Both the position numbers and the translations under genes were made by a program. The notes beneath the pieces were generated by a model that saw only the letters and a list, made by a program, of their open reading frames with translations, searched no databases and had not been told where the DNA came from. DNA of 64,000 nt from positions 62,001 through 126,000 of the forward strand of contig BMTH01000014.1 of the NCBI GenBank assembly GCA_014649575.1, written 5' to 3'. This stretch comes from Streptomyces griseoincarnatus. Lineage in GTDB: Bacteria; Actinomycetota; Actinomycetes; Streptomycetales; Streptomycetaceae. Position 1 is the stretch's first letter. Every line of letters starts with the position of its first letter. Shown here piece after piece: positions 37,090 to 45,568 of this stretch.

Positions 37090-38092
37090 ACTGGACGCGG
37101 CGGGGATCACCGATCCGGTGCTCCGCGAGGCGTACGACCACTGCCGGCGGCTCAACGCCCGGCACGGCCGGACGTACTTCCTCGCCACCCGGCTGCTGCC
37201 CGTGGAGCGGCGGCCCGCCGTGCACGCGCTGTACGGCTTCGCCCGCTGGGCGGACGACATCGTCGACGCGCTCGGCACCGGCGCGGACACCGCCCGCCGG
37301 GACGCCGAACTGGCGGCGCTGGAACGGGAGCTGGCCAAGGGGCTGCGGGACGGGGAGAGCGCCGAGCCGGTGGTGCGGGCGCTCGCCGACACGGCCCGGC
37401 GGTACGGCATCGACCACGCCCACTTCGCCGACTTCATGACCGCCATGCGGTCCGACCTGGTGGTCACCGACTACGCCGACTACGCGGCCCTGCGGCGGTA
37501 CATGCACGGGTCGGCGGCGGTGATCGGGCTGCAGATGCTGCCCGTCCTCGGCACGGTCACCGACCGCGGTACGGCCGCCCCGCACGCGGCGGCCCTCGGC
37601 GTCGCCTTCCAGCTGACCAACTTCCTGCGGGACGTGGGAGAGGACCTGGACCGGGGGCGGGTGTACCTGCCGGCCGATCTGCTCGCCGCGCACGGTGTCG
37701 ACCGGGAGCGGCTGCGGTGGAGCCGGGACACGGGCCGCCGTGACCCGCGCATCACCTCGGCGCTGCGCGCGTTCGAGCGGCTGACGCGGGGCGTGTACCG
37801 GCAGGCGGCCCCGGGCCTCGCGATGCTCGAACCGGTGTCCCGCCCCTGCATCCGCACCGCTTTCGTGCTGTACGGCGGAATCCTGGACGCGGTCGCCGAG
37901 GACGGGTACGCGGTGCTGCACCGGCGGTCGGTGGTGCCGCGCAGGCGGCGCGCCGTGGTGGCCGCGGACGGGCTGGCCCGGGTGGCCGCGGCGCGGCTGC
38001 GGGCCCGGTCGGCCGCCGCCCGTGGAACCGAACGGGCTCCGCTGACGGCGCCGGAGCCGGTGGAGCCGCGGATGGTCGAGGAGGTCGCGTGA
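37076..38092 (+). CDS. crtB: CrtB: phytoene synthase
   Basis: The protein has 338 residues. It has the trans-isoprenyl-transferase fold with both aspartate-rich motifs, [12 protein letters not shown] (Asp60, Asp61, Asp64) and [21 protein letters not shown], plus the conserved [18 protein letters not shown]. It condenses two geranylgeranyl diphosphates to phytoene, the committed step. The GGPP synthase gene crtE is absent from the window, so the substrate must come from elsewhere. It is coupled to crtI upstream and to the Rieske gene downstream (TGATG overlap). Confidence 0.93.
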   Translation: MTERELDAAGITDPVLREAYDHCRRLNARHGRTYFLATRLLPVERRPAVHALYGFARWADDIVDALGTGADTARRDAELAALERELAKGLRDGESAEPVVRALADTARRYGIDHAHFADFMTAMRSDLVVTDYADYAALRRYMHGSAAVIGLQMLPVLGTVTDRGTAAPHAAALGVAFQLTNFLRDVGEDLDRGRVYLPADLLAAHGVDRERLRWSRDTGRRDPRITSALRAFERLTRGVYRQAAPGLAMLEPVSRPCIRTAFVLYGGILDAVAEDGYAVLHRRSVVPRRRRAVVAADGLARVAAARLRARSAAARGTERAPLTAPEPVEPRMVEEVA

Positions 38093-39096
38093 TGGCGGGT
38101 GACGGACGACGGCGGCGGCTGCCGCTCTCCCTGCGCCGCAACGCGGTGGCGTGGGAACGGCAGCGCCCCACCTGGCGGGACGCCAAGCCCGCCCTGATCG
38201 CCGGCGCGTTGAAGCGGGCGCAGGCCCGCCCGTCGGGCAACTGGTACGTCGTGGGGTCCTCCCGCGACGTCGGCGGCGACCGTCCGCTGGGCCGGACGGT
38301 CGCGGGACAGGAAGTGGTGGTCTGGCGCGACACGGGCGGCCGCGTCGTCGCCGGGCCGGGTGTGTGCCCGCATCTGGGCGCGCCGCTGCGGGACAGCCCG
38401 GTGCGCTGCGGCACGCTCGTCTGCCACTGGCACGGACTGTCCCTGGACGGCGGGCCGTTCGCCGGCTGGGAGCCGTTCCCCGCGTACGACGACGGGGTGC
38501 TGGTGTGGGTACGGCTGGACGCGGTGGGCGGCGAGGAGCCGCTCGACGCGCCGGTGGTGCCGAGCCGCCCGGTGCCGGCGCGCGCCCTGACGGCGGTGTA
38601 CGCGGGCGTGGGCGTCTGCGAGCCGGAGGACGTCATGGCGAACCGGCTCGACCCCTGGCACGGGGCCTGGTTCCACCCGTACTCGTTCGTCGACCTCACG
38701 GTGGCGGACACGCCGGAGAGCGCGGGCGAGGACGCGTTCGCCGTGGACGTGTCGTTCAAGGTGGCGGGCCGCCTGGTGGTACCGGTCCGGGCGGTCTTCA
38801 CGGCTCCGGAGCCGCGCACGGTCGTCATGCACATCACGGAGGGCGAGGGGGTCGGCTCCGTGGTCGAGACGCACGCCACTCCCCTGGGCCCGGACGCCTC
38901 CGGCCGGCCGCGCACGGCGGTGGTCGAGGCGGTGGTCGCGGCCTCGGACCGCCGCGGCTTCGCCCTGGCCCGAGCCGCGGCGCCCGTCCTGCGCCCCCTG
39001 GTCCGCGCCGCCTCCGGCCGCCTGTGGCGTGACGACCTGGCCTACGCGGAACGCCGCTGGGCGCTCCGCTCGACGGGACGGTTCCCGGGGGCGTGA
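38092..39096 (+). CDS. Rieske non-heme iron oxygenase of the carotenoid operon (DUF5914-like)
   Basis: The protein has 334 residues. Residues about 48-140 form a Rieske [2Fe-2S] domain with C-P-H ... C-H-W-H ligands (VCPHLGAP and VCHWHGLSLDGG). The C-terminal catalytic domain retains a mononuclear iron site of the D-xx-H-x4-H form in RLDPWHGAWFHPYSF, so it looks like a full oxygenase and not an electron carrier. The start overlaps the crtB stop (TGATG), which puts it firmly in the crt operon. I infer an oxidation of the carotenoid, for example ring hydroxylation of isorenieratene; no product is proven. A terminator-like repeat follows directly. Confidence 0.82.
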   Translation: MAGDGRRRRLPLSLRRNAVAWERQRPTWRDAKPALIAGALKRAQARPSGNWYVVGSSRDVGGDRPLGRTVAGQEVVVWRDTGGRVVAGPGVCPHLGAPLRDSPVRCGTLVCHWHGLSLDGGPFAGWEPFPAYDDGVLVWVRLDAVGGEEPLDAPVVPSRPVPARALTAVYAGVGVCEPEDVMANRLDPWHGAWFHPYSFVDLTVADTPESAGEDAFAVDVSFKVAGRLVVPVRAVFTAPEPRTVVMHITEGEGVGSVVETHATPLGPDASGRPRTAVVEAVVAASDRRGFALARAAAPVLRPLVRAASGRLWRDDLAYAERRWALRSTGRFPGA

Positions 39097-39596
39097 CCGT
39101 CCGGCCCGCCCGGTGAGGACACCGTCCGGGCCGGACGACGGCGGCTTCGCCGCGCGAGCGAGCGGCGGCCTGGTCCGGCTGACGGCGCCGGGCCGGGGCC
39201 CCGAGGATTCCGGTGCACAGGGTCGACGGGCGAGGGAGCCACGCCGAACGAAGCGCCACGCCGACCGGGGGATGTCCGCCCTTCGGCCCGCGCCGGCACC
39301 CTGCTGTGCATCCGCCCGACGGCGGGGCCCAGTCCCTCCAGCTCCGGTCGTTCAGCCCGGAGCCCACTCGGCACTCGCCGGCGGAGGGGACGGGTCGCGC
39401 GGGTGGGCCGCGGACCGTGCGCCTCCGCTCGGTCGGGCAGGCGCCACGGTGTCCCGCGCGACCCCGGCGAGCGGCGCGCCGGCGCCTCGCCCCGCACCCG
39501 GGGCGCCCACGGCGCGGTGCGGGCCCTGTCCACGGGGCCGCCCGCGCCGCGCACGTCAGAGCCGTACCGGCCCGGGCGGCGCGCCGAGACCGCGTC
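39097..39596. other. 500-base gap between the crt operon and the SDR gene
   Basis: The two genes converge on this gap. The first 40 bases contain the terminator-like inverted repeat. The remaining 460 bases are uniformly GC-rich without a frame that has a ribosome site or a recognisable product in any strand. I see nothing else in it. Confidence 0.4.
39099..39136 (+). terminator. Terminator-like inverted repeat after the crtI-crtB-Rieske operon
   Basis: GTCCGGCCCG (39099-39108) and CGGGCCGGAC (39127-39136) are perfect 10-base complements, beginning 3 bases after the Rieske stop. There is no T-run, as is common for Streptomyces terminators. Confidence 0.6.
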
Positions 39597-40475
39597 TCAG
39601 CTCGGCCTCGCCGCCTCCGAGTCCGCCCTGCCGCCTCCGCCCAGGAGGTCCGTGTGGGTCAGGGAGGAACGCGCCTCGATGCGGGGGAGGTAGTGGCGGG
39701 TCGCCCTGGTGACCACGGCCGGCATGGCGGCCCGTACCGGCTGGGCGAGGCGGAGCCAGCGCGGGTAGTAGACCGCCGTGCTGCGGCGTTCCACCGCCTG
39801 GGCGAGGCGGGCCGCCGCACGGTCCGGCGGGTACACGTCCCGCACCGGCCACGGCATGTGCCCCCGCAGTTCCTGCATCACGCCGTGGCGGTCGGCGTCC
39901 TCGATCAGGTCGGTGCGGATCCAGGTGAGGTAGCCGAGACCGACGGTCACGCCGAGGTGGGCGACCTCCGCGCGCAGGGAGTGGGCGAAGGCCTCCGCAC
40001 CCGCCTTGGAGGCGCAGTACGCGCTCATCATCGGGGCGGCGCCGATGGCCGCGAGAGAGGCGACCTGGAGGTAATGGCCCTTGGCCGCCGTGAGGTCGGG
40101 CAGGAAGGTGCGGGCGGTGTTCGCGCTGCCGGTGAGGTTGACGTCGACGATCCGCCCCCACCGCGCCGGGTCGGAGTCGGCGAACGGCCCGGCGTCCGCC
40201 ACGGCCGCGTTGGCGACGACGACGGACGGTGTGCCGAGCCCGGTCCGTACCGCGTCCGCCGCCTGCTCCAGCGCCACGTCGTCCGTGACATCGACCTCGT
40301 ACGCGAGGGCGGGGGCGGGCAGGTCGTCGGCGAGCTGCCGCAGCCGGTCGCCCTCGTGGCCGAGCAGCGCCACCCGCATGCCGCGTGCGGCGAGTTCGCG
40401 GGCGAGGCCGGCACCGATGCCGCGTGCGGCCCCCGTGACCACGGCGGTGCGTCCGCCCAGCGGGCCGTCGCTCAT
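39597..40475 (-). CDS. Short-chain dehydrogenase/reductase
   Basis: The protein has 292 residues. It is a classical SDR: TGAARGIG cofactor loop (14-21), VVANAAVAD, the catalytic SerTyrLys set in VASLAAIGAAPMMSAYCASKAG, and a PxxxxT-like WIRTDLIED segment. It reduces a ketone or oxidises an alcohol using NAD(P)H. The extended C-terminal part (AVYYPRWLRLAQPVRAAMPAVVTRATRHYLPR) resembles membrane-associated SDRs acting on lipids. Its ATG overlaps the upstream gene's stop (ATGA), so it is the last gene of a coupled minus-strand pair. Confidence 0.88.
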   Translation of the reverse strand: MSDGPLGGRTAVVTGAARGIGAGLARELAARGMRVALLGHEGDRLRQLADDLPAPALAYEVDVTDDVALEQAADAVRTGLGTPSVVVANAAVADAGPFADSDPARWGRIVDVNLTGSANTARTFLPDLTAAKGHYLQVASLAAIGAAPMMSAYCASKAGAEAFAHSLRAEVAHLGVTVGLGYLTWIRTDLIEDADRHGVMQELRGHMPWPVRDVYPPDRAAARLAQAVERRSTAVYYPRWLRLAQPVRAAMPAVVTRATRHYLPRIEARSSLTHTDLLGGGGRADSEAARPS

Positions 40476-40957
40476 CCCCCGTCCCCGCCGGTGATCTGCG
40501 GGTCGACGTCCGGGCGGGCGGTGTGGTGCGGGTGACCCGCGGTCCTGCGGGCCTCCTTCATCTCCGCCTCGAAGAGGTGGTCGCGGCCGTCGGCCAGCTC
40601 CTCCACCGCGGCCTGCTCCAGCTCCCGGAACGGCCGGTAGTACGTGTGGTCGTACGCCTCGACGATCTGGAACGTCCAGTGGCCGGGGATGACGTTGCGG
40701 CCCAGCACCTGGGTGCGGACGGCCTCCGCCCAGTCCGGGTGCCCGGCCTTGTGCAGCAGTTCCACGGCCCGGTCGAGCTCCAGGTCGGCGGTACCGGTGA
40801 GCTGGTGGAAGCTGTAGAGGTGGCCGCGGGCCCGTTCGGTGGTCTCCAGTGCCTTCGACAGCGATCCCAGCGCCTCGACCGTCTCGTCGCTCAGGCCCTC
40901 GGGGCGCTGGTGCCGACGGTCGGGGCCGTCGTCGGGCCGTCCGTTCCGTCCGCTCAT
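40472..40957 (-). CDS. Conserved actinobacterial protein of unknown function
   Basis: The protein has 161 residues; ATG 40957 has an excellent AAGGAGG site. It is all-helical and soluble: ETVEALGSLSKALETTERARGHLYSFHQLTG, ELLHKAGHPDWAEAVRTQVLGRNVIPGHWTFQIVEAYD, FRELEQAAVEELADG, EMKEARRTAG. I have no named function for it. It is translationally coupled to the SDR and begins 58 bases after the phytoene-desaturase-like gene, so it belongs with this oxidoreductase set. Confidence 0.72.
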   Translation of the reverse strand: MSGRNGRPDDGPDRRHQRPEGLSDETVEALGSLSKALETTERARGHLYSFHQLTGTADLELDRAVELLHKAGHPDWAEAVRTQVLGRNVIPGHWTFQIVEAYDHTYYRPFRELEQAAVEELADGRDHLFEAEMKEARRTAGHPHHTARPDVDPQITGGDGG

Positions 40958-41015
40958 CGTCTCGCCTCCTTCTGAGGTCGGTCGTCCGTCGGGCCGGGGG
41001 TCGGCCGGACGGGGT

Positions 41016-42659
41016 TCATGCCGGGCGCCCGCCCCGGTCGGGCTGCCGGTGTCCGGTGCGGTCGCGGTGGGCCAGCAGCCGCTGGGCGGCGGCCAGACCG
41101 GGCGCGAAGGACGGGCGCAGCGCGGCCCGGGCGGCGTTGGCGCCGGGCGCGCCGTGCACGCCGCCGCCCGGGTGGGCGCCGGCGGAGGCCAGGTACAGGC
41201 CCTTGACGGGGGCCTCGGGACGCCCGGTGCCGGGGGCCGGCCGGAAGAAGAGCTGCTGGTGCATGGCGGCGGTGCCGCCGTTGATGGCGCCGCCGTGCAG
41301 GTTGCGGTCGAGGTTCTGGAGCGTGGGCGGGGCGAGGATCCGCCGGGCCCGGACGCGGTCGCGGAAGCCGGGCGCGAAGCGCTCCACATGGGCCTCGACG
41401 CGGTCGGCCATGCGTTCCTGCTCGTCCTTGTCCCAGGAGCCGGTGATCCCGTCGTCGCCCGCGTCCCCGACGACCCGGTGCGGGACGTGGGTGTAGGCCC
41501 AGGCGGACTCGGTGCCTGCCGGGGAGCGGGTCGGGTCGGAGGTGGTCATCTGCCCGAACAGGGAGAACGGGCGGTCGGGCACCCGGCCCATGGCGAGCTG
41601 GGCGGCGAAGCGGGTGAGTTCGTCGAGCCCGTCGGCGAGGTGCACGGTCCCGGCTCCTGCGGCCTGCTCGCACTGCCACGGCACCGGCCCGTCCAGCGCC
41701 CAGTCGACCTTGAAGGTGGCGAAGTCCCACTGGAAGCGCTCCAGGTCGGACAGCAGTTGCCGGGGCAGGTCCTCGGGGGCGACGAGTTCGCCGTAGAGGG
41801 CGGGGACGGACACGTCGGCGAGGACGGCACGCCGGGCGGGGACGGTCTCCCCGTCGGCGAGGCGTACGGCGACCGCGCGCCCGTCGCGGACGACGACGCG
41901 TTCCACGTGCCGCCCGCACCGCAGCGCTCCCCCGCGTGACTCCAGGCGCCGCACGAGGGCGTCGGTGAGGGCGCCCGCGCCGCCGACCGGTACGGGGAAG
42001 CCGTAGGTCTGTCCGAGCATGGACATCAGCCAGCCGAAGCCGCCGCTGCCGGCGGCCTCGGGTGCGAGGTCGGCGTGCAGGGCGTTGCCCGCGAGCAGCA
42101 GCCCGCCGCCCTCGCCGCGGAACTCCTCCTCCGCCATGCGCCGCACGGGCAGCACGAGGGTGCGCGCCATGCGCAGCCCGCCGGTGCCGCGCAGCCGTAC
42201 GGCGAGCCGCAGCCCGGAGCGGACCGGCGGGAACGGCGTGAACAGGGCGTCCAGCAGGTCGGGACGCAGGGTGTCCCACATGGAGTACAGCCGGCGCCAG
42301 GCGTCGCCGTCCCCGGGCGCGAAGGTGTCGAGGGAGTCCGCGGTGACGTCGACGTCGCGGTCCAGGATCGCGCAGCGGCCGTCGCTCAGGGGGTGGGCGA
42401 CGACGTGCGGGGCGTGGCTCCAGCGCAGTCCGTGCTCCTCCAGGCCGAGCCCGGAGACGACCGGGGATGCGGCGGCGAGCGGATAGAAGGAGCTGAACAG
42501 GTCGTTGGCGAAGTCGGGGTGGACGCCGTGGTCGTGACGCACGGCGCCGCCGGGTTCGGGCTGTTCCTCCAGGACCGTGACGCTCCAGCCGGCGTCGGCG
42601 AGCAGGTTCGCCGCGACCAGGCCGTTGGGCCCCGCGCCGATGACGACGGCGTCAGCCAC
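41016..42659 (-). CDS. FAD-dependent oxidoreductase, phytoene-desaturase-like
   Basis: The protein has 547 residues from the GTG at 42659, which follows GGGAGG by 6 bases. The FAD motif ADAVVIGAGPNGLVAANLLADAGWSVTVLEEQPEPGGAV and the later YGFPVPVGGAGALTDALVRRLESRGG and GLYLASAGAHPGGGVHGAPGANAARAAL place it with the CrtI/CrtD/PYROXD2 group. The substrate may be a carotenoid or another isoprenoid or lipid. It overlaps the SRPBCC gene by 8 bases, a pairing I take as functional. Proximity to the crt genes makes a second carotenoid-modifying enzyme possible. Confidence 0.83.
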   Translation of the reverse strand: MADAVVIGAGPNGLVAANLLADAGWSVTVLEEQPEPGGAVRHDHGVHPDFANDLFSSFYPLAAASPVVSGLGLEEHGLRWSHAPHVVAHPLSDGRCAILDRDVDVTADSLDTFAPGDGDAWRRLYSMWDTLRPDLLDALFTPFPPVRSGLRLAVRLRGTGGLRMARTLVLPVRRMAEEEFRGEGGGLLLAGNALHADLAPEAAGSGGFGWLMSMLGQTYGFPVPVGGAGALTDALVRRLESRGGALRCGRHVERVVVRDGRAVAVRLADGETVPARRAVLADVSVPALYGELVAPEDLPRQLLSDLERFQWDFATFKVDWALDGPVPWQCEQAAGAGTVHLADGLDELTRFAAQLAMGRVPDRPFSLFGQMTTSDPTRSPAGTESAWAYTHVPHRVVGDAGDDGITGSWDKDEQERMADRVEAHVERFAPGFRDRVRARRILAPPTLQNLDRNLHGGAINGGTAAMHQQLFFRPAPGTGRPEAPVKGLYLASAGAHPGGGVHGAPGANAARAALRPSFAPGLAAAQRLLAHRDRTGHRQPDRGGRPA

Positions 42660-43158
42660 GGGCGCCTCCCGCGTCGGGCTCCGGCGGCACGATCTGGCCG
42701 AGCGGCCGGCGCTCCTCCGTCTCGGCGGCCTCGGTCTCGACGAGGTGCGCGAGCCGGGCGAGCATGGCGCGGTGGCGGATCTGGATGAGCGCCTCGACTC
42801 CCACGTTGTGCAGGAAGCCGCCCGCCCCGCGCAGGGGGTGTTCGTCCACCTTGACGAGGCACCAGTCACCCCACGGCTGCACCTCGATGGCGATGCGGGC
42901 GGTGCCCAGCGGGCCGGCGTTGGCCTCCAGTTCCAGCACCTCGCCGGGGACGCAGCGCCGGACGACCGTCTCGTTGTGCAGCTTCAGCGGTCCGACGGGC
43001 ACCTCGTAGCGGATGGCGGAGCCGAGCTGCGGCCAGTGGCCGTGCGCCGGCTTCGACTCGGACGTCCCCACCACCCAGTCCGCGTAGCGGGTGCCGTCCT
43101 CCAGCACGGACCACACCGTCCGCGGGTCGGTGCGGATCAAGCGATGACGAACCGCCAC
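42652..43158 (-). CDS. SRPBCC (START-like) family protein
   Basis: The protein has 168 residues in a single lipid-binding-type beta-grip fold: VWSVLEDGTRYADWVVGTSESKPAHGHWP, HNETVVRRCVPGEVLELEA, WGDWCLVKVDEHPL. Proteins of this superfamily hold hydrophobic ligands in a deep cavity and act as cyclases, carriers or chaperones. It is coupled to the flavoprotein gene, so it may present the hydrophobic substrate to that enzyme. No enzyme activity is assigned. Confidence 0.78.
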   Translation of the reverse strand: MAVRHRLIRTDPRTVWSVLEDGTRYADWVVGTSESKPAHGHWPQLGSAIRYEVPVGPLKLHNETVVRRCVPGEVLELEANAGPLGTARIAIEVQPWGDWCLVKVDEHPLRGAGGFLHNVGVEALIQIRHRAMLARLAHLVETEAAETEERRPLGQIVPPEPDAGGARG

Positions 43159-43245
43159 TGTTGCCTCCTGTGTCCCTGGGCGCCACCGGTCAGCTCTGAG
43201 TGCCCCGTCTGACCGCCGTCAACCGAGGAGGCGCGGCCGGACGGG

Positions 43246-44115
43246 TCAGGCGGCTGGGCGGGTGGGGGCCAGCGCCCAGCGGATGCCCGCGGTGACGGCG
43301 GTGCCGAGCGGGCGGACGCACAGGGCTTCGGCGGGCATGCGGGGCACCCGCAGCTCGCGGGACGCCCACGGCGGCAGCAGGGACACCGCGTTCGCGGCGA
43401 GGACGCCGTACGGCAGGCGGGCGAGCAGCGGGACGGGCGGGTCGAGCAGCAGGAACCGCGCGGTGGCCAGGGCGTCCGGGGTGGCGTGCAGCTCGTCGCG
43501 GTAGGCGGCCAGCCGCTCGGCGAGCTGCGCCCGGTTCACGGGCGGGTCGGGAACGCCGAGGGCGGTGGCGATGCGCGCCATGCCGGCGACGTACCCGTCG
43601 CAGCCGGCGTCGTCCAGCGGGCGGGCGCCGTAGCGCTGGTGGGCGCGCAGGAACATGTCGACCTCGGCGACGTGCACCCAGCACAGCAGGTGCGGATCGG
43701 AGGCGCGGTACTCCCGGCCGTCGGGCGCGGTGCCGCGGACCGTGTCGTGGACGGCGCGCACCCGGTCGACGGCCCGCTGGGCGCTGTCGGCGGTGCCGTA
43801 CGTGGTGACGGCGAGGAAGGTGCTGGTCCGCTGGAGCCGGCCCCAGGGGTCGCCGCGGAAGCCGGAGTGGGCGGCGACGGCGGCCATGGCGAGCGGGTGG
43901 AGCGACTGGAGCAGCAGGGCGGACAGACCGCCGATGAACATCGACGCGTCGCCGTGCACCCGGCGGACCGGGCTCTCGGGGGCGAACCAGCGGGGGCCCG
44001 GGGTGCCGTGGATGCGGGCGCGGTTGTCCGGACCTTCGGGTCCGGCCACCCGCGAGAAGATGGCGTGGCCGATGCGGCCGCGCAGTGCCGAGGCGGGTTC
44101 GGCGATCCGTTTCAT
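43246..44115 (-). CDS. MpaB/Lcp-type oxygenase (DUF2236)
   Basis: The protein has 289 residues from ATG 44115 (GGGAGG 11 bases upstream). Characteristic DUF2236 sequences are MFIGGLSALLLQSLHPLAMAAVAAHSGFRGDPWGRLQRTSTFLAVTTYGT and HLLCWVHVAEVDMFLRAHQRYG. Family members include the heme-containing rubber oxygenase Lcp and fungal MpaB, which cleave polyisoprene or prenyl chains. That chemistry would suit a locus rich in isoprenoid enzymes, but the real substrate is unknown. It leads the group, 87 bases before the SRPBCC gene. Confidence 0.82.
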   Translation of the reverse strand: MKRIAEPASALRGRIGHAIFSRVAGPEGPDNRARIHGTPGPRWFAPESPVRRVHGDASMFIGGLSALLLQSLHPLAMAAVAAHSGFRGDPWGRLQRTSTFLAVTTYGTADSAQRAVDRVRAVHDTVRGTAPDGREYRASDPHLLCWVHVAEVDMFLRAHQRYGARPLDDAGCDGYVAGMARIATALGVPDPPVNRAQLAERLAAYRDELHATPDALATARFLLLDPPVPLLARLPYGVLAANAVSLLPPWASRELRVPRMPAEALCVRPLGTAVTAGIRWALAPTRPAA

Positions 44116-44199
44116 GGTGCGCCGCACCTCCCTCGGCGTTGACGTTCTACGGCTACGTCTGCCCCGGTCGCCGCGTCCCTACCCGCGCACGGGGCTCGG

Positions 44200-44466
44200 T
44201 CACGGGACGTCGCCCCGCCACTCGTACACCCGGGCGCCGGCCGCGCGGGGCGCGTAGACCGCGCGGCCGCCGGGGCCGTAGCGGCCTATCTCGGTGGGCA
44301 GGCCCACGCCGTGCCGCCGCTCCGCCGGGCCGTGGTCGGTGACGTCCAGCAGCAGGCCGTCCAGCGGGCCGCCGGACAGCTCCGCGTACGTCCGTCCCTC
44401 ACGCGGCCCCGGGTCGTCGTGGTCCGCCCCGTACACCCGGCCGCGCATGAACTCCGTCTCGTCCAT
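44200..44466 (-). CDS. Small hypothetical protein (88 residues)
   Basis: The frame MDETEFMRGRVYGADHDDPG... to ARVYEWRGDVP has strong coding-type third positions and ends in a beta-rich segment (GGPLDGLLLDVTDHGP, GRYGPGGRAVYAPRAAGARVYEW). No signal or membrane helix. The ribosome site is weak. I do not recognise the family. Confidence 0.5.
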   Translation of the reverse strand: MDETEFMRGRVYGADHDDPGPREGRTYAELSGGPLDGLLLDVTDHGPAERRHGVGLPTEIGRYGPGGRAVYAPRAAGARVYEWRGDVP

Positions 44467-44578
44467 GACGGCAGGGTGGCATCCGCCACTGACAACGGCC
44501 CGGTGCGCCCGCATTAGCGGGGGAAACCGCGCGGGCGACCACGACGGAATTCGCGGACACGAACCGTCGGGAACGCCC

Positions 44579-45364
44579 CTACGCCGTCTCCTCCCGCACA
44601 CCCGCCCACGGCGCCAGCGCCCTCCCCTGGCTCCACGCCAGCAGCCCGTCCCCGTCGACGCAGACGATCCCGCACTGCTCCGCGTATTCCAGCGCCGGCA
44701 CGGTGAACTCACCCGTCGTGACGACGACGGCGACATCGGCCTCGTGCACCGTGAAGCACGTGCCCCCGAACCGCTGAAGATCCTGCGAGCCGACCTTGTT
44801 GTCCTCCCCGTACCGCTTGCACTGGACGACGAGCCGGCGTCCGTCCGGCATCAGGGCCGTCACGTCGGCGCCGAGATCGCCCGCACCGCCCACCACCTGG
44901 ACCTCCGTACAGCCGTCCCGCGCGCACAGCTCGGCCGTGGCCGCCTCGAACTCGTCCGGTGTCAGGGCGTCGTGGTCGATGCCCTGCGCCACGGGCAGCG
45001 GCGAGGTGACCTCGTCCACCGGCCCCGCCTGGGCGGGGATGACGAGCGGGGCCGGCGCCGGCGCGTCCAGCGCGTCGAGCGCCGTGGAGGTCCCCCGGGC
45101 GAACGCGCGACCGGCCTGCCGGGCCATCCCCGCCGCCGACAGCCGCCTCCTGCGGCGGCCGCGGGCCACGGCGACGGCGAGGACCAGGCAGAGCAGCACG
45201 ACGGCCCACACCGGGCGCCGCTGCACCACCCCGGCCAGCGCGCGTACCGCCAGGCCCCCGATCACCAGTGCCGCCGCGAGCAGACCGAAGAACATGGCGG
45301 TGGAGCGCAGGTCGAAGCGCCGGCCTGGGCGCAGCGCACGGGTACGACGCTCGGGCATGGTCAC
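44579..45364 (-). CDS. Membrane-anchored Mrr-like restriction endonuclease domain protein
   Basis: The protein has 261 residues from the GTG at 45364, 8 bases after GAGAGGAG. Two hydrophobic helices lie at the start (TAMFFGLLAAALVIGGLAVRAL and PVWAVVLLCLVLAVAVA). The C-terminal 110 residues form a restriction-endonuclease-like Mrr_cat domain: TPDEFEAATAELCARDGC, VVGGAGDLGADVTALM and the D...QxK catalytic core in RRLVVQCKRYG. Stand-alone, membrane-tethered copies of this domain are widespread in Streptomyces; a role in degrading foreign or modified DNA is presumed, not shown. No methylase gene accompanies it. Confidence 0.85.
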   Translation of the reverse strand: MTMPERRTRALRPGRRFDLRSTAMFFGLLAAALVIGGLAVRALAGVVQRRPVWAVVLLCLVLAVAVARGRRRRRLSAAGMARQAGRAFARGTSTALDALDAPAPAPLVIPAQAGPVDEVTSPLPVAQGIDHDALTPDEFEAATAELCARDGCTEVQVVGGAGDLGADVTALMPDGRRLVVQCKRYGEDNKVGSQDLQRFGGTCFTVHEADVAVVVTTGEFTVPALEYAEQCGIVCVDGDGLLAWSQGRALAPWAGVREETA

Positions 45365-45568
45365 CGTGGTGACTCCTCTCTCTGGACGGCCGGGCACCGG
45401 CGCCCCGCACACCGGGCACGCCGAAGATCACGAACGCCGTGTGCCCCCGATCCGCGCGCTCACCAGATCCGGGTCGGGCGGCCTGTTTCGGTGTCCGGCG
45501 GGAAAGAGGCGACCGTGAGGAGATGCCACGATGGTCAGGAGCACGGCCGGACGGACAGGGAGACGGAC

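Noticed and set aside
39097-39596. Search for a hidden crt gene or regulator in the 500-base gap
   Set aside because: No frame has a ribosome site or a family motif; only a terminator-like repeat is supported.
44579-45364. A restriction-modification system at the Mrr-like gene
   Set aside because: No methyltransferase or specificity subunit is adjacent, so only a stand-alone nuclease-domain protein is supported.
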